Positions 10,535 to 22,689 of a stretch of 64,000 nt of DNA are shown here, one piece after another. The notes under the pieces are model-generated. The model was not told where the DNA came from. It made no database searches and saw only the letters and a program-made list of their open reading frames with translations. The position numbers were made by a program, and so were the translations under genes. This stretch comes from Sorex araneus. Lineage: Eukaryota; Chordata; Mammalia; Eulipotyphla; Soricidae. Location: contig NC_073306.1 of the NCBI RefSeq assembly GCF_027595985.1, forward strand, positions 100,413,426 through 100,477,425, in the 5' to 3' direction. Within the stretch, counting starts at the first letter, position 1. Every line of letters begins with the position of its first letter.

Positions 10535-10930
10535 ACTTAGAGGGCAACAGGAGGTCTGGAGTTTATATGTTGCTCCTACCCACAGGCCCCAAGTTTGATC
10601 CTGGCAGCTGTTTGTGATTCCTGGTGCCACAAATCATTTGTGGTCATGCTGCAGCCAGGAGTGTGTGATCACACATCCAAGGGATAAAACCCTTAGCAAT
10701 CAGCACAACTAAAATAAAACTATATTCAAACAGCAAGCCAAAGACTGCAAGGTCCTCTCCTCCAAGACTCACAAACACGTATGTGAGCACCACAGATGTG
10801 TGTGAACCCCTGTCCCTGCACATTCTCATTCTCATTCTCTAAAGCAAGGAGACCCCTGGCAATCACTGTGGTTGCATGTGTGAACACCATAACCAAATAC
10901 ATATGTGACCCCTGGTCAATAAAAACATCA
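10535..10930 (+). mobile_element. possible old SINE-like sequence
   Basis: Weak resemblance to the type A body (GTTTGATCCTGGCAGCT, then GCAGCCAGGAGTGTGTGATC), and again near 10770-10930. Assignment is uncertain. Confidence 0.3.
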
Positions 10931-11168
10931 ACAGATGGAAGGGGAAAAGGCAAAACAAAAACATAACCATGCTCAGCTTTTCAGATACCACATGTTTACA
11001 GAATGTAGTGCCTCTTTGCCTCTCTCTAGCTTAGTTCAGGATTTAGCCTTTGTGACAGATAACACTAACAAAATGACCTTCAAGGGGCCTTAGGTACATC
11101 AGTGGGCTAGAGTACAAGAGCTTCAGGAAATTCTGCATCGCTCTCTTCCAGGAGTTCTGGTTTATAGT

Positions 11169-11535
11169 CTCTGGATCTTGGCCATTGATGAGATTAAATG
11201 GCATGGTGGGGGGGCAGTTGGTGGGTGTGGCTGCCAAGCTACTGGAAAACTGGGGACCTGGGTGGAGGAGGCCCGGTCCCGATCTGAGCAGGCTTGGAGA
11301 TCTCAACCAGGGGTCCTGCATACCTGGGTTCCTCTGCCGGTTCCTTCATGGGTGTGGCTTGTCTGAGCTTGCAGAGAGTGGCCTTGAACATGGCTGCGGT
11401 TGGGTTCTGGAGGTTTTCGGCTGCCGGGATTCTGCTTGGGTCAGGGAGGGAAACTCAACCTGGCCCTCTCTGAAGTGCCCAGGTGAAGACAGCCTGGCGC
11501 AGGGGCAGAAGATTCTGCCCAGAACCCTACATGAA
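11169..11535 (-). mobile_element. type C composite repeat, 3'-truncated older copy
   Basis: Matches the copies at 39450 and 54421 over ACCTGGGTTCCTCTGCC, the GTGGTCTTC-like and GCCGCCGGGA-like region, and GAAGACAGCC. The RTE-like tail side is missing. Confidence 0.75.
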
Positions 11536-11914
11536 ACTTTCAGTATACCCTGTTCGTTTCCAAGATTAACCCTGAATGAGAGAAAAGTCTTTTTCAAAGT
11601 ACCTTAAGTAAGCACATGGCTTTAGTACAGTGTGTGATAACCTACTTGGTATAATTGTCAAGCATCCTACTTGATAGAAAAGGCAAATACCAGTCATGTT
11701 ATTAATTTCTGAACTTCTTCGGTCAGGAGTAAAATTAATTGCCGATAATTTAGATAATTTTGCCTGATTTCAAGGATGTGGTGGTGAAAGAAGAGAGAGG
11801 AATGGGACATGTCATGCATGGGCTGCTATGTGGTCCTAGTGGAGAAAAACTAGCAACAATATTTAAAGCAGCTTCCTTTCAAAGACCTCCCATGTCTTAT
11901 GCATTGATTTCTTT

Positions 11915-12075
11915 TTTGTTTGTTTTTTGTTTTGAGAACACACCCAGCTGTACTTAGGGGCTACTCCTGGCTCTATGCTCAGGACTCACTTCCAGCAGTA
12001 CTCAGGGAACCATGCCATCCATAAAGGAGATCATACCCAGGATCCGACAAGCCAAACACACTCTACCCAGTTTTC
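11915..12075 (-). mobile_element. old type A-related SINE
   Basis: Reverse body with GGGGCTACTCCTGGCTCTAT and CTCAGGGAACCATGCCATCC. Confidence 0.75.
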
Positions 12076-12169
12076 GGACCCCAGACTTCTTTCTTTGCAG
12101 AGACCTTTAATTTTCCTTCTCTGAGCTTTTTTCATACTTTTCAAACTGTATAAAATTGTTATAGTAGTC

Positions 12170-13154
12170 TTGATGTAGGCAGGCAGGTAGGTAGGGAAGG
12201 CCCCCTTCCAAGGTGATGGCAGTAAATTTCCTGGGAGGTAATAGCTCTGAAGTTGCAAAGACCAATCTTGCAGAAAACAAGAACTAAGGCCTGATAAGAC
12301 CCTCACCTTGCACAGACCCTGAGGAGATTGCACACCTACCCATGAAGGAAATTCCTTGAATACCTTCAAACCTCTTCCTTATTATGATTAATTTTTCTGA
12401 ACTCTTCAGAACATTCTGGACCAAAATATCCTGAGAAGATACTCTATAAAAGCCACCTCAAACAAAGGAAGGCATACATATGCTGCCTGAGCCCATGTGC
12501 TGCTTGCACCCACTTGGCTGAGCACTTGTGGTGTGCAAGCACATTTGTTGCCCGCATCTCCCCTCTTGAGATGTGTACTTGCATGCTTTCATATCTAATG
12601 CTGGGATGCGTCTAGGGGCTCTCTCCATCCCTGGAGAAGCCCGGGTTCTCTCTTGAGTATGTTACTCTCCACTCTCTCCCACGTTTTTTTCCTCCTTCCC
12701 TTCAAAACCTCCTAATCATGTATCACTGTCACTGTCATCCCGTTGCTCATCGATTTGCTTGAGCAGGCACCAGTAATGTCTCCATTGTGAGACTTTTTGT
12801 TACTGTTTTTGGCATATCGAATATCCACACATAGCTTGCCAGGCTCTGCCGTGCAGGCGAGATACTCTTGGTAGCTTGCCAGGCTCTTCTAGAGGGGTGG
12901 AGGAATCGAACCTGGGTCAGCTGCATGCAAGGCAAACGCCCTACTCACTGTGCTATCATTCCAGCCCAAACCTCCTAATAAAATCTGTTTTACTTCCCTG
13001 CTTGTCTACAGCTGAAATTCTTTTCTGCGAGGCAAGACAAGAACCCAGTAGCCCTGGGTTCCGGGTGGCAGAGGCGGATCAGGAGAAAGTGACCATCTTT
13101 CTCCTCCCTGCTTTACATAAGTCACCATCGGAGCCCACCGACATCAGTCTGACA
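12170..13154 (+). mobile_element. solitary LTR, ERV1-like, split by a SINE
   Basis: A TATA box (CTCTATAAAAGCC, about 12440) is followed after the SINE by AATAAA (CCTAATAAAATCTGTTTTAC, about 12975), the order of promoter and polyadenylation signal in an LTR. No internal retroviral genes adjoin it. The start (near TGTAGGCAGG, 12174) and end (CTGACA) are estimates. Confidence 0.5.
12717..12967 (-). mobile_element. type B SINE inserted in LTR
   Basis: Flanked by AAACCTCCTAAT at 12705-12716 and 12968-12979, cutting the LTR just before its AATAAA. Confidence 0.96.
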
Positions 13155-13772
13155 AGAAAACAGAGCTACATTTGAAATATTTAGAGGGAGAGTCAATTTA
13201 CTTATACTTGACCTGGCTCATTGCCAAGAAAACCCCACCTGCCCAAGCTCATTAACACAGAATTTATATACTATGCGTTTCAAAGGAAATACAGTAAGTA
13301 TTATATTGGGGATAAGTGCATTCTGCTATAGACAGTTTCTCATAGTTTCAGATCTTTTTCCATTTGACAACCCTCCAGGTCCTATTTTAGACCACCTTAC
13401 CTAACGTCTTTTCATCCCCATCTCATCTCTGGAAGGAATTTACTTCCCACAGAACTCTCAGGTCCTTGGGAAACAATTCAATACCTACTCAGGCCTACTC
13501 AAATGCTGGAATGATTTATCATCTAGAGAATTTACTCTCAATTCCCGTTTCAAACCCAGGAGTTGGAGTCACACTTCCCCTGATCCATTTTTAATGATCT
13601 ATTTTTCATCTTCTGTCACAAGATAAGTAGATATGATTTTGTAATTAGGGGGCAAGGGGAAGCCACTTAAAAATAGGTTACATGGAATTTTGTGGCCTTC
13701 ATAAGCACTATTTAGATCATATGCATATTATCCTACAGAAAGCACTCTTCTAAACAGCCCTTAAAGAGTTCC
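13155..13772. other. intergenic sequence
   Basis: No gene or repeat recognised. Confidence 0.4.
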
Positions 13773-13945
13773 TATTGGACAGGAGCAATAGCACAGGGGT
13801 AGGATGTTTGCCTTGCATGAGTTTGGCAACCTGAGTTTGATCCCAAGCACCCCATATGGTCCTCTGAGCCTACTAGGAGTGATACCTGAAAGCCAGGAAT
13901 AAGCTCTGAGCACCACTGGATGTGGCCCCCAAACCAAAATACACA
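13773..13945 (+). mobile_element. type A SINE, diverged
   Basis: Head AATAGCACAGGGGTAGGATG and body ACCCCATATGGTCC; followed by TA-rich microsatellite-like DNA to about 13975. Confidence 0.85.
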
Positions 13946-13975
13946 TAGATATATATACACATATACATATATATT

Positions 13976-14529
13976 GCCATAAATGGATCTTTTGCTATAT
14001 ATGTTCTTCTATGAACACTGTTTTATGTTTATTCCAGAACATTTGTCCCTATAGCTCAATTAAAGATCTCCTTGGATATACTTGGTAGAGAATATGTTCT
14101 AATAAAATTCATTTTCTATTTTAGAGTAGTTTTATTTTTTTAAGAAGGGGACGATGATACAGAGTTCCCATACACACTTTCCTCTATTAGCATCATCTTA
14201 CATTAGGACACTTATATTTGCTACAATTAATAAGCCAATACTGATACATTATTAAGTAAAGTCAATAGTATATTAAGATTTCATCAGTTTGTACTTCTCT
14301 GTTTCAGGATCTCATTCAGGTCACCTCATTACATTTAGTCATTATACCTCTTTGAGTTCTTTCTGGCAGTAATAATTTTTCACTTTTCTGCTTTTTGATG
14401 ATTATAACAACTTTTAAAAGTACTGATTGGGTATATCATAGAATGTTTCACTACTGAGACACTCTACTACTTACTAAGCTTCACTAGGTACAAGAAATAT
14501 GATAGAACTAAAGGAATATTTTCTTTTTT
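13976..14529. other. AT-rich intergenic sequence
   Basis: Parts near 13980-14400 read like antisense old LINE sequence, but I cannot assign a family. Confidence 0.35.
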
Positions 14530-16362
14530 TCTTTTTTAGTTTTATTGAATCATTGTGAGATAGTTACAAGCTTTCATGTTTGGGTTACAATCACACAATG
14601 ATCAAACACCCATCCCTCCACCAGTGCACATTCTCCACCACCAATATCCCCGGTATACCCCACCTTTCCCACCCTCCCCCTCCCTCCATGGCAGACAATA
14701 TTCCCCATACTCTCTCTCTACTTTGGGGCATTATAGCTTGCAACACAGACACTGAGAGGTCATCACATTTGGTCCATTATCTAATTTTGGCACATATCTC
14801 CCATCCCGACTGATACCTCCAGCCATCATTTTCTTAGTGATCCCTTCTCTATTCCATCTGCCTTCTCCCCTCCACTCATGAAGCAGGCTTCCAGCTATGG
14901 GGCAATCCTCCTGGCTCTTGTATCTACTGTCCTTGGGTGTCAGCCTCTTGTGATGTTATTCTATACTCCACAAATGAGTGCAGTCCTTCTGTGTCCCTCT
15001 CTTTCTGACTCATTTCACTTAGCATGACACTCTCCATGTCTATCCATTTAATAAGCAAATTTCATGACTTCATCTCTCCTAACAGCTGCACAGTATTCCA
15101 CTGTATCGATGTAACAAAGTTTTTTTAACCAGTCATCGGTTCTAGGGCACATGGATTGTTTCCAGATTTTGGCTATTATGAACATATAGGTACAGATGTC
15201 ATTTCTACTGTGCTTTTTCGCATCCTCAGGACATATTCCCAGAAGTGGTATTGTGGGGTCATATGAAAGCTCAATTTCTAGTTTTTGAAGGACTGTCTGT
15301 ATTGTTTTCCAGAAAGGTTGGACCAGTTGGCATTCCCACCAACATGAGAGAGCATCCCTTTTTCCCCACATCCAGGCCAGCACTGGTTGCTTTTGTCTTT
15401 TGAATGTGTGCCAGTCTATGTGGTGTGAGATGATATCTTATTGTTGTTTTGATTTGCATCTCCCTGATGACTATGGATGTGGAGCATTTTTTCATGTGCT
15501 TTTTGCTATTTGTATTTCTTTTTTAGGAAAACCTGTTAATTTCTTCTCCCCACTTTTTGATGGGATTGGAGGTTTTTTTCTTATACAATTCCAGTAGTGT
15601 CTTGTATATCCTGGATATTAATTAATTATTATCAGATGTGTATTGTATAAATATTCTTTCCCATTCTGTGGGCTCTTTCTGTATTTTGGTCACTGTTTCT
15701 TTTGAAGTGCAAAAGCTTCTAAGTTTGATGTAGTCCCATTTGTTTATGTTTGTTTCCACTTGCATGGTCAGTGCTGTTTCATCCTTAAAATGCTTTTAGC
15801 TTCTGGGGCTGGAGTGATAGCACAGTGGGTAGGGTGTTTTCCTTGCATGAGGCAGTCCCAGGTTCGATTCCCAGCATCCCATGTAGTCCCCCAAGCACAG
15901 CCAGGAGTAACTCCTGAGTGCATGAGCCAGGAGTAACTCCTGAGTGCATGAGCCAGGAATAACCCCTGTGCATCACTGGGTGTGACCCAAAAAGCAAAAA
16001 ATAAGAAATGCTTTTAGATTCAACGTCATGGAGAGTTCTGCCTACATTTTCCTCCATGTACCTTATAGATTCATGTCTGATATTGAGGTCTTTAATCCAC
16101 TTTGATTTTACTTTTGTGCCTGGCATTAGACAGAGGTCAGAGTTCTTTTTTTTTTGCATGTAGCTATCCAGTTTTCCCAGCATCACGTGTTGAAGAGGTG
16201 TTCCTTGTTCCACTTCACATTTCTTGCTCCTTTGTCAAAGATTAAGTGGTCATATATTTGGGGGTCTATGACAGGATATTCAACTCTGTTCCATTGATCT
16301 GCAGATCTGTTTCTAGGCCAATACTATGCTGTTTTAATTACTACTGCTTTGTAGTAGAGTTT
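14530..16362 (-). mobile_element. L1: ORF2 C-terminal region and 3' UTR
   Basis: Minus-strand reading shows L1 ORF2 protein features in several frames: KSKWIKDLNIRHESI, MKKCSTSIVIREMQIKTTIR, CWWECQLVQPFWKTI, YDPTIPLLGICPEDAKKH and KKLCYIDTVEYCAAV, then the shrew-type 3' UTR (CACTGGTGGAGGGATGGGTG) ending near 14530. The reading is broken by frameshifts and by a SINE at 15800-16005. It is 5'-truncated near 16362. Confidence 0.92.
15800..16005 (+). mobile_element. type A SINE with internal tandem duplication
   Basis: Flanked by AAATGCTTTTAG at 15788-15799 and 16006-16017. The GGAGTAACTCCTGAGTGCAT unit occurs twice in tandem (about 15904-15959), making it about 30 bp longer than normal. Confidence 0.96.
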
Positions 16363-16599
16363 GAAGCAAAGAGATATTTTTATCACATTACTCAAGATGC
16401 ATAGTAGTAACATACTGTTTAATTTTTGCTGTGTACTCTGATCAACTGGTTAAATAAAATTTGTCATATTTTTTGCATTGTAAACTTATGCTTCTTTTCC
16501 TCTTCCTTGATTACATAAAATCTTTGAAAGAAAGTCACTATGCACTATTCACAGTTAAGGATTTGGGGAGGGAAGTGTTATGTTCCCCTCAATTTAAAT

Positions 16600-17495
16600 G
16601 GAATGCCTACATAAATTATTTAGAAACCATTGCTGGTGGGAATGTAGTCTGAATCTACTCCTACAGAAAACAGTATGGAGAGATCTCAGTAAATTTAAAA
16701 TTGAGCTACCTATGACCCAGCAACTTTACTTTAGGTATCTACCCCCAGGACAAAAATACATTCATTCAGAAAACATATACATATACAAAAACATTCATTC
16801 AGAAGGACATTTATGATCACTATTCATTGCAGCACTCAGTACAATAGCTGAGATTGGAAATCAACCTAGATGTCAAAAAACAGATCAGTGGATCATGAAG
16901 ATGTGATATATATACACAATGGAATACCACACAGCTGTAGAAATGATGAAATCATGCAATTTGCTGATTTGCTGCTACATGGATGACACTGGAAAATATC
17001 ATGTTAAATGAAGTAAGCCAGAAGAAGGAAAAACATGGGATAATATTTATATGTGGTATTTAGAGTAACTGGATGATGAAGTACAATAATTTAAGCAGGG
17101 GAAGGTGTAGATCACCCAGAGTATAGGAGGAGAAGGAAAGAAACGGAGTGAAGGAGAAGAGGAGAGGAGATAAATTGAAAGCAATGGGGTTAGGGGTCAA
17201 GGAGAGTCAGGTACATTGATGGAATTAAGGAACGTTAGAGCTAAATATCCAAACTACAGAGTCAAAAACACTGAAATCCTGAGACCCAAACTTTAATAAC
17301 CAAATTTAAAAGGTGCCGGTCAATATGGTAGGCTGGGACTGGTGTGGGCAGGTAGAAGAGGGAACCTGGGAACACTGGTAAAGAGAAGTTGACACTGGTG
17401 GTGAGGTTGGTAATGGAACTTTATATGTAAAAAGAAAAAACAACTATGAATAACTTTGTAATCCATGGTGCTTTAATAAAATTAAATTTTGAAGA
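16600..17495 (+). mobile_element. L1 ORF2 end and 3' UTR, older subfamily
   Basis: Begins with the ORF2 region around CATTGCTGGTGGGAATGTAG, passes ATGACCCAGCAACTTTAC and TGGAATACCACACAGCTG, and ends in a 3' UTR (GGTGCTTTAATAAAATTAAA). It matches 30648-31010 in the 3' UTR. Confidence 0.88.
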
Positions 17496-17507
17496 AGAAA
17501 AAGAAAC

Positions 17508-17682
17508 TATGGCTAGAGTGATAGTACACCGGGTAGGGTATTTGCCTTGCATGCAACTGGTTTGATCCCCAGCATTCCATACAGTACCCCTAAGCACCAC
17601 CAGGAGTAATTTCTTAGTGCAGCATCAGAAGTAATCCCTGAGCATTGCTGTGTGTGCCCCCAAAACCAAAACCGAAAAATTT
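17508..17682 (+). mobile_element. type A SINE, diverged
   Basis: Head TAGAGTGATAGTACACCGGG, then CCAGCATTCCATACAG. Confidence 0.85.
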
Positions 17683-17689
17683 AGAACTT

Positions 17690-19406
17690 TCATATTGAAA
17701 AGTTGCCTCTTTCCTTAATTTATGCATTCATTTGGTAATTTACACATATTAGTACAGGCTCTTCCACCTTATATTTTGAGCTATTGGAAGGCACTCTTAC
17801 AGAATTGCAAAATTGTAGAGGAAACAGAAACCAGAATTTAGACTCTGTTTGTGCTGTTGAAGTAATCAATTCTGTTTATTGGAACAATCTGTTTCCATGT
17901 CCAACCTTGTGCTTCTGGGAATAGTTGTCCCTACTTTGGGAAAATAGAAGGATTAAATGTTAAATGCTGAACTCAGCCTTTCCCTTTCCAGTCACATCTG
18001 AATTGCCACTGAGAAATACTTGCAAAATAATCCATCAATGAAAGTGTGAGTTCCTAAATCACTTCAGAGGTATGTTTGAGTTTCAGAGAAAGCAGTAAGG
18101 AACATTTGAGTCTGATTTTCCAGACAATTAGCTCTTTCTTATTTTCCCACCTGTCACCACTGAATCATTGACTTTCCCAGGAAATAGGAGGAAGGCATAT
18201 TTTTGAAATTGAACCTAGATACATAACTAAGAAGCTATCTTGTGAAAATTCATGTAAAGAGCATTTGAATTTTTAGCTTATTACTGCAAAGATAAGAGTC
18301 CTTGGATCTGAGCGAGGATACTCCAGAGAAACTCCTCAAGAAGTGTCAGGAGTCCAGACGTGAGCAATAGTTCCTGCTTCACTGTTTGCACTCCAGCTCC
18401 ACATAATAAATACTAATATATAAGTGCATGATGAATTCACTAATTGGAAGAAAGAAACAGAATCATGTGTCAAGAGACCCAGGTTCCTGCCTCTAGCTAA
18501 ACCTTGAATAATTGTTTCCTGAGTCAATTTTCTTGTCTCGGATAGGGAGGTGCTGTTCATTCTAACTACTAAAAAGCAAAGGCATTCAATATGCTTTGCA
18601 GTGGAAGTTCTTAGGCTTTAAAATATGTTCCAGGAACCCTACTGAGAAAAAGGCCTTTGCTGGGTGAAAGTAGTCAGATTGATTACAATTTCATGACAGT
18701 CACAGAAAATATTTAAGGCAGCCACCTTCAACAATTGCTCCTGAGATGAAAGGGGGAGTGGGAATAAACAAGACAGCTATTCTTCATAGCTATTTTTCTG
18801 GCTCAAGCTGGATTTCAGCAAAGCTGAGAATTAAATAGCTTGCACTTTTTTACTCTCTGCCTTCTTAGAGCACTCAGTTTAATGACTTTTCAAAATAATT
18901 TTTAAAATTACCTACTATTATAGTAACAGATCCATATGCATTGTAGAAAATAATAAAAGGCAGACAAGTGATACTTTAAAAATGAAAATATTGCATTCTT
19001 AGAGTGCAGAGACTGTCACTGTTACCACCATATCACATGTCATTTTGTATAATTATGAATGTGGAGGTGAGGGCATTTAAGATTCTCTTTCCATGTTTCA
19101 CTGAGCTGCGTATCTGACTGACCACGTTACTCTTAGTCCTTGCAAAGGCAGCCAGTGCAGCTGGAAGTTAAATCTGTCACAACGAGGCCATGTACTTTGA
19201 GCCACCGAGACCAGTGGTGTTCAAAGAGAAGTATTTCCAAGATGAGATTCTCTTCGTTATAAAAAGGAACCCACGAATGCTAGTAAGGACTGCATACAAC
19301 TTCTCAGCCTGGCTATACATGTGTAGTTTGTTCTGTCCTCTGTTGAGACATTGTTCACTACAAGATCATTTCCTAAAAGAGCAAAACGCTCTCCGTAGAC
19401 AACTAT
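17690..19406. other. intergenic sequence, no repeat recognised
   Basis: About 1.7 kb without a clear SINE, LINE or coding signal; mostly unique-looking DNA. Confidence 0.4.
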
Positions 19407-19860
19407 GACAATGATAGAGGGAAGTGGTCACTCTAGATCAGGTCTGGGTGAGAAAAGACACGCATAATACATTGTCAGTAACAGTACGGTAAACCACCAT
19501 GCCTAAAAGGAAAGGAAAAATGAAAAACAAGGGGCTGGAGTGATAGTACAGTGGGTAGGGCGTTTGCCTTGCACTATCCCCAGCATCCCATATGGTCCCC
19601 CAAGCACTGCCAGGAGTAATTCCTGAGTGCAGAGCCAGCAGTAACTCCTGAGTATCGTTGGGTGTGACCCAGAAAGGAAAACGAAAAACAAAACAGTGCT
19701 AGTCAAAGAGGTAGGCAGGGGTATGGGAGGGATACTGGGGGCATTGGTGGAAGGAAGTGAACACTAATGAAGGGATTGGTGTTTGAGCATTGTATGCCTG
19801 AAACTCAATCATAAACTTTACAACTCTGCAATTAGGGTGATAAAAACATTTTAAACACTC
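19407..19860 (+). mobile_element. L1 3' UTR end, split by a SINE
   Basis: Left part to 19530 (GCCTAAAAGG) and right part from 19683 (GGGATACTGGGGGCATTGGT, then GGTGTTTGAGCATTGTATGC) form one L1 3' end. Confidence 0.82.
19531..19682 (+). mobile_element. type A SINE, with internal deletion
   Basis: Flanked by GAAAAACAA at 19522-19530 and 19683-19691. The B-box region after GCCTTGCAC is deleted. Confidence 0.94.
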
Positions 19861-19939
19861 TCCTTTTAACCTCTGTACAGTCTTAAATGCAAAAACATAA
19901 AAAACAAAAGTAGACTGAAAGTTAAAAAGAAAAGGACCA

Positions 19940-20110
19940 ATGAAAGGCCAGGAGATAGCCCAAAGGGTTGGAAAGTGCTGGAGTGCATGACACATTCCCA
20001 TAGCTCTGCCATCCCAAGCAGCTCCACCGCCCCAGGCTAGGCATCTAACTATGCAGCGCACACACCCGGCCAAGGAGTCCTGGGAGTGTCGCCCCCACCA
20101 CAAAAAAAGA
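19940..20110 (+). mobile_element. possible older SINE
   Basis: GGCCAGGAGATAGCCCAAAG resembles a SINE head and the segment ends in CCACAAAAAAAG; body unlike type A. Confidence 0.35.
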
Positions 20111-20142
20111 AAGGCATGAGAAGAAAATAAAATGCCCTTCCA

Positions 20143-20334
20143 GGCTGGAGTGATAGCGCAGTGGTTAGGGTGTTTGCCTTGCACACAGCCAATGCGGGTT
20201 CGAATCCCAGCATCCCATATGGTCCCCTGAGCACTGCCAGGAGTAATTCCTGAGTGCAGAGCCAGGAATAACCCCTTTGCACTGCCAGGTGTGGCCAAAA
20301 AGTAAACAAAACAAAACAAACAAACAAAAAAAAC
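20143..20334 (+). mobile_element. type A SINE with 13-bp target duplication
   Basis: Flanked by AAATGCCCTTCCA at 20130-20142 and 20335-20347. Confidence 0.97.
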
Positions 20335-20465
20335 AAATGCCCTTCCACTATTTTTTTCCCCCTAGTAAATGAGTGAGACTGTGATGCCTGAAGTTATGGC
20401 AATCATCATGCTACCATGACAAAGCAGTAATTTTTTTAAGTAACATTTAATTAAGAAACATTTTA

Positions 20466-21619
20466 TTTATTTATTTATTTTACTTTTCTGAGTTTTTATT
20501 TTTGTTGAATCACCATGTGGAAAGTTACAAAGTTCTCAGGCTTATGTCTCAGTTATACAATATTCAAACACCCATCCCTTCACCAGTGCCCATATTCCAC
20601 CACCAAAAACCCCAGTATACCTCCAGCCCCCGCCCCCCCACCCCCAACTGCATAACTGATGAATTTCACTTCATTTTCTCTTTACCTTGATTACATTCCA
20701 TATTTCAACACAAAACTCACTATTGTTGTTGGAGGTTCCCCCCAAGAAAGACAGCCCTACTACCAAGGAAGCATTTGATAATTAGTTTTCCATTGCTGAG
20801 AATGAGGAGATATGTAGCCCCACTGCTCAAAGTACATAACTCTTTTTTTCCCTTTTTCTTTTTCCTTTTTTTTCCCTCATCCCCCTTCCTGCACCTCATA
20901 GTATGGTGGACGCCACACCACGTTTCTCCCCCAAAACGGGAAACAACCAGGAAAGAGGAATATTTCCTCTTCTCGGCCAGTGTGGGGCTGTTGCTTAGTT
21001 CACAGTCCAGAGAAATGGCTGCTACTTTGATTACCTTCAATATTTCAACAAAAAACTCACTGTTATTATTTGGAGTTTCCCCCCCCCCAAGTCAAACCTG
21101 CTAAAAAGGAACCGTTTCACATTGCTGACAATTAAGAGATGTTAAGTCGTGGTTTTGGATTTCTGTATAAAGTCCAGGGAAAATTCTGCCAGAAATTGCA
21201 TAGCCCATCTCACAGTTCCAGTGCATTGCTGTAAGAAGCTGCGCTGGATGCCCAAATGTGTTAGGTCTCTGGAATCAAAGTCTTTAGGTGCAGAGGGTCT
21301 GTTTCACTCTCAGCAGCTCCGGATTTATCTGGACTGAGGGCGTGCCGGTTACACCCACTTCCCATGATTCCCTAGGAGCCCCAAGTGTAAAAACCGTATA
21401 CCTCTGGGTTAGGAGTCTTAGAGTATGGCTCCTGCCACGTGGATGTTGCTGCCGCCGACATTTTCTGTGCAGAAAGACAGGGTGGAGAGGAAAGATCCAT
21501 CCTCGGGCAGCACGGAGTTGTAGCCCAATTCACAGTCCCAGTGCATTGCTGTAAGAAGCTGCGCTGGATGCCAAAATGTGTTAGGTCTCTGGAATCAAAG
21601 TCTTTAGGCGCAGAGGGTC
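20466..21619 (-). mobile_element. L1 3' fragment with repeated 3' UTR modules
   Basis: Insertion flanked by TAATTAAGAAACATTTTA at 20448-20465 and 21620-21637. It has the L1 3' end on the left (GTTGAATCACCATGTGG, then CACCCATCCCTTCACCAG). A segment of about 125 bp occurs twice (20681 and 21025), and another of about 90 bp twice (21211 and 21532), so the 3' UTR is built of tandem modules. Confidence 0.88.
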
Positions 21620-21637
21620 TAATTAAGAAACATTTTA

Positions 21638-21885
21638 AAGATAGCACAGATGGTAGGGCATTTGCCTTGCACGCGGCTGACCCCAGTTCAATTCCTCTGT
21701 CCCTCTCAGAGACCCAGTAAGCTACTGAGAGTATCCCACCCACACAGCAGAGACTTGCAAGCTCCCCGTGGTGTATTTGATATGCCAAAAGCAGTAACAA
21801 GTTTCACAATGGAGACGTTACTGGTGCCTGCTCGAGCAAATTGATGAGCAAGAGGATGACAATGCGACAATGCGACAACATTTAA
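21638..21885 (+). mobile_element. type B SINE
   Basis: Abuts the right target duplication of the L1 fragment. The tail CGAGCAAATTGATGAGCAAG is followed by GACAATGCGACAATGCGACA, a short tandem end typical of RTE-type elements. Confidence 0.94.
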
Positions 21886-22518
21886 TTACACCATTATGTG
21901 AATTGTCCTTATGCAGCACTGAAAATCATTGCATGCTTCTTTGTGAAAGAATATTTGAGGACATAAGTACTAACAGTGTTAGAAGAGAAAGAATTGACAG
22001 AATTGAAGCCAGTGCCTGATGGAATCAATTCATTCCAGACCCCTGCTGTGTATGCCTTTTTCACACACTCTGGACTCAATTCCAAGACACTGTATCTATA
22101 CAAATCTCATGCACTGTGATTTTTTTCCCCAGGAGTCCCTGATATAACTTCCTCTTAGCTAAATCTTGAGAAAACATTAAGGTCAGATAAGAATCTATTC
22201 ATTTCCTGAGGTCTTCTCATGGCTTACCCTAGAAATGCAGCCATTGTGGTAAAAATTCTCTGGAGGATAAAGAGATGCTGAAAAGAGGAATGAGTAGCTG
22301 CCCTGGAGAAGGCCCCATCTGAGCCACAATAAGGTCAATGACACTCTGAATAATGCTACAGGCTGAAAGTTTGTACTCCCCCCCTTCCTCCACCACCAAA
22401 TTAATTTCATTTGCTAAGTCCCCATTCCAAGTATGATCGTGTTAGAGGTGGAAATGTTGGGAAGTAATTAGGCTGTGACAGTGAAGCTTTCACTAATGGA
22501 TTAGCTCCACACACACAC
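21886..22518. other. intergenic sequence
   Basis: No repeat or gene recognised. Confidence 0.4.
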
Positions 22519-22689
22519 CTTTTTTTTTCTTTTTGGGGCACACCTGGCAAGGCACAGAGGTTACTCCTGGCTCTGCACTCAAGAATTTTTCCTTGTGATG
22601 CTCAGGGACTGTATGGGATGCTGGGAATCAGACTTGGGTTGACTGCATGCAAGGCAAATGCTCTACCTGCTGTGCTATCACTCCAGCCC
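22519..22689 (-). mobile_element. type A SINE
   Basis: Reverse copy from CTTTTTGGGGCACACCTGGC to CTATCACTCCAGCCC. Confidence 0.94.

Noticed and set aside
19699..20319. 206-residue minus-strand open frame
   Set aside because: Composed of antisense type A SINE, the older SINE-like segment and L1 3' UTR.
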